NCBI GenBank assembly: GCA_964592375.1
Contig: CAZQDP010000026.1
Span: 1 to 27,569 of the forward strand
DNA: 27,569 bases
DNA from: CAZQDP01 sp964592375
GTDB taxonomy: Bacteria; Bacillota; Clostridia; RUG12999
Reading direction: 5' to 3'
The notes beneath the pieces are model-generated. The model was given only the letters and a program-made list of their open reading frames with translations. It had not been told where the DNA came from and ran no database searches. The stretch's first letter is position 1; every line of letters begins with the position of its first letter. A program made the position numbers and the translations under genes. Of the stretch, positions 26,401 to 27,569 are shown piece after piece.

Positions 26401-27569
26401 ATAACAATATTGGCCTGACTGATGTCGGAAAAGCTAAAGGAAGATAAGTCGGTGCTTTTGTATTTGATGGTTTGATAATTGTTTGTATCCGTATCATTGG
26501 TGAGCAAATACGGTGCCTTTGAGGTAGGATACTCTACATCATATTCCCTGTCCGGATATCTAGCCTTGGTGGCTCTTTCATTGTTTTCATATAGCGTATA
26601 AAAGGCAGAAGCGGTGCCGACTTGTGTTTTCCATACGCCGGGCGAGGTATCTTGCTCCCAATTTGTGAGTGCTTTGGCGCCGATTAGCCGGACCGATCCA
26701 GGTGCTCCTTGCGCGCGATAGATAATTTTCTTGCCATTTTGGCCACTGTCTGCGCTGCCAAACACCATCGTTTGAGAAATAGAATAGTCTCCCGGAGCAA
26801 TGCATACAACAATATCCTGATTCATTCCACTGCTTATGTTACGCACGTAATTTTTCGCTTCTAATATCGTCTTAAATGGTTGCGCCTCACTGCCATCCCC
26901 ACTCGAAAGTACGCTGCCATCCACATAGAGATTGGTAGTGAGCGGCGTGCTTGTGAAAAAGAAAAAAAAAAAAAAAGCACCCCACACAAAGGTTTTAAAG
27001 GTAATTGTTCCGGCGGGAAGCGTGTTTGGCATGATAAGGCTGGAATAATATGTCTTTGTGGTATCGGCTGCAAGGGTAATGGGCGAATGAGACATGGTGA
27101 CCAGCTTATTTCCGCTATATGCGGCCACCATGAGCTGCGCATTTTCAGAAGTGCCGGTATAGTTATGTGCGACTACCTCTGCACTGACAACCATCCCTGC
27201 AGTGGGAGCGGAAATGACCTGGCCGTTGCTGGCGTCTTGATATGTCGTGCTGTCTACGCCATAGAGGGCTCCGGGCTTATAGAGCTTTACATTATCAACA
27301 TACGCTGTGCCTTCTGCTGTGGAGTTGCTGTTAATGAAATATAATGCGCTAATTGAAGTGACAGTAGTTGAGCGAAAGGCAATTCCTCTGCTGGCAAGCA
27401 TGCCATCCACATACAAATCGTAATTTCTGCTGCCTGCCATGGGATAGATTTCGGCTTTGATGTGATGCCATGCATTTTCTTTTAAACCGGTGACCTGTGT
27501 GGTTGAAACTGCGCCGTCACCAAAGGTACCCACGCTGGTAGCAGTCATAAACATATTGACAGCCGGAGG
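23466..27569 (-). CDS. Giant secreted right-handed beta-helix protein, 5' end beyond the window
   Basis: At least 1367 residues; the frame is still open at base 27569. In order: a LamG-like jelly roll at the visible N-terminus (YDLYVDGMLASRG), a beta-sandwich (about 110-190), an odd run of seven phenylalanines (about 197-204) encoded by a 15-base homopolymer, then a parallel beta-helix from about 210 to 815 beginning NLYVDGS and including the GEFHLDTTAGTLYYYPKYG segment seen in GH141-like proteins. A stalk/copper-amine-oxidase-N domain follows (about 840-935, VPMVPLSYVASAF), then jelly-roll-like, Big-like (TYTSSNPAVISIEQG) and a final LamG-like module (FDFYVNGVRKG). It probably binds or cleaves polysaccharide; catalytic residues are not assigned. 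The signal peptide must lie beyond the window. Confidence 0.85.
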   Translation of the reverse strand, partial: PPAVNMFMTATSVGTFGDGAVSTTQVTGLKENAWHHIKAEIYPMAGSRNYDLYVDGMLASRGIAFRSTTVTSISALYFINSNSTAEGTAYVDNVKLYKPGALYGVDSTTYQDASNGQVISAPTAGMVVSAEVVAHNYTGTSENAQLMVAAYSGNKLVTMSHSPITLAADTTKTYYSSLIMPNTLPAGTITFKTFVWGAFFFFFFFTSTPLTTNLYVDGSVLSSGDGSEAQPFKTILEAKNYVRNISSGMNQDIVVCIAPGDYSISQTMVFGSADSGQNGKKIIYRAQGAPGSVRLIGAKALTNWEQDTSPGVWKTQVGTASAFYTLYENNERATKARYPDREYDVEYPTSKAPYLLTNDTDTNNYQTIKYKSTDLSSFSFSDISQANIVIWPWNKCDWQMWVNPIVSINKASSTIVPQFTVGVPGGVIGTNIPFGLNARYYIEGMKELLNSPGEFHLDTTAGTLYYYPKYGNPNTQTQVYAPTVHRIIQLLGTSDANPVKNLVFEGLSFEMTDFVRGSKGWFEAGMDSVMQMGALEMQNAWDNQIIQCQFKNIGLTGIFMKNYSKRNIVSGCNFQSLGNSGIILKGSLGEYVSNNSITNCLFRSMGETSVDCAGINIFIGQSNTISNVEVYDSPRYGISVRGGAASFGWFTRPADLNNEKYGGRSRNNTVQNALLHHTNQDSGDTGSLHGAGISFETVPYNVNTFENISIDHVYAHPSMQDISPNGLFFDYQTFGQRFKNVMVTDNNGYPGTQSDPAFTSNTQLRYNESGGATYDNCSWYEHFDKSLMDYDSIGLLPSFPAEFLPGTEKARGGLALQVGAAKAVHLGSVEPITGNARPFLSDGVPMVPLSYVASAFDATTTNTGGNVFSVTKMATTAQLTVGSTTMVVNSVPKTIPKAPTLLGTVLYVPATAVSDILGISIFTDNGTVVYAGAPLDALRDRKALERLGEMLLLHFQPSEFQYETVTGSVLREFTAQYTVDTQGKGLLLRNTGTINSPLIGVVYEAGIGFRIYSRQDPYSIPTYQDTGITTLPATVKLSKISDNLQFSINNTVIYSEKNSWAQPLVGGFGPGATKPQVAIGGLSLPNNETVQNVTISTSNKTIETGKSGHLLTKIISNVGTVYIMDEALTYTSSNPAVISIEQGNYAAAKSLGAARISTNITVCGNNYSPYIDMTVLDYNPVLINETFETNSDSLQNWTFSSSNNAGSYAKIEGGMLKVYANAPGTHHGAYDIDDTGDIITVECDYKASFAEAADVSGSMPIYLLSPSGTFAVSLFGSKGTGTTGEFTYYGGTQSIGTFTYNTVCRIKLVANVPTNTFDFYVNGVRKGQDLPFRNTVTQIGSLWFGSNANSENATIWWDNITATKQKP
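26956..26976. repeat. Homopolymer tract inside the giant surface gene
   Basis: On the plus strand five A (26956-26960), one G, then 15 A (26962-26976). On the coding (minus) strand this is a T-run translated as seven phenylalanines. The length makes it prone to slippage and to sequencing or assembly error. Confidence 0.95.

Noticed and set aside
26880..27344. Plus-strand frame of about 154 codons opposite the giant beta-helix gene
   Set aside because: Antisense shadow with a lysine run produced by the homopolymer; no ribosome site or domain.

Overview
The window looks like a draft-assembly piece of a spore-forming Firmicute of class Clostridia. The reasons are a complete GerA-type spore germination operon, a YtvI-like membrane protein, an S-layer (SLH) anchored protein, several copper-amine-oxidase-N-like ('stalk') surface domains, strong AGGAGG-type ribosome sites with some TTG and GTG starts, and moderate-to-low GC. 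A block of exactly 100 N (15871-15970) is a scaffold gap, so an uncultured or draft genome is likely. No rRNA, tRNA, CRISPR array, transposase or phage gene was seen.

Layout. (1) 1-404: no convincing gene; a bidirectional terminator near 300-320. (2) 405-3302, minus strand: ACT-domain regulator, homoserine dehydrogenase and aspartate kinase, one operon for the aspartate-family branch. (3) 3492-9208, plus strand: a tightly spaced run of polyprenyl-phosphate-type glycosyltransferase, amidohydrolase, small lipoprotein, MscL channel, archaeal-type phosphoglycerate mutase homologue, AI-2E/YtvI-like membrane protein and a DUF975 membrane protein, closed by a strong hairpin. A back-to-back promoter pair at 3347-3454 separates (2) and (3). 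The ApgM-like protein may be the homoserine kinase missing from (2). (4) 9374-14498: nitroreductase, feoA-feoB ferrous iron uptake, a ZIP metal transporter, and a MerR/GyrI-like regulator with a textbook 19-bp-spacer promoter and palindromic operator. (5) 14719-17538: a secreted stalk-domain protein behind a probable ECF sigma promoter, then a beta-helix/SLH surface protein whose 5' end lies in the gap. (6) 17659-21956: a single-domain MGMT-type protein converging on a gerA-gerC-gerB germinant receptor operon. (7) 22156-27569: a DUF2334 deacetylase-like protein with a stalk-type N-terminal domain but no signal peptide, converging on a giant (at least 1367 aa) beta-helix protein that runs off the window edge and carries a 15-nt homopolymer in its reading frame.

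The left half is metabolism, envelope and metal homeostasis; the right half is cell surface and sporulation. Three proteins within 13 kb (14719, 22156 and 23466-27569) share the stalk/copper-amine-oxidase-N fold, and a fourth carries SLH repeats, so 14.7-27.6 kb is best read as an envelope/surface region interrupted by the germination operon. No clearly unprecedented system was found. The best leads are the ApgM-like homoserine kinase candidate, the ECF-driven stalk protein, the MerR operator, the feo palindrome and the homopolymer in the giant surface gene.
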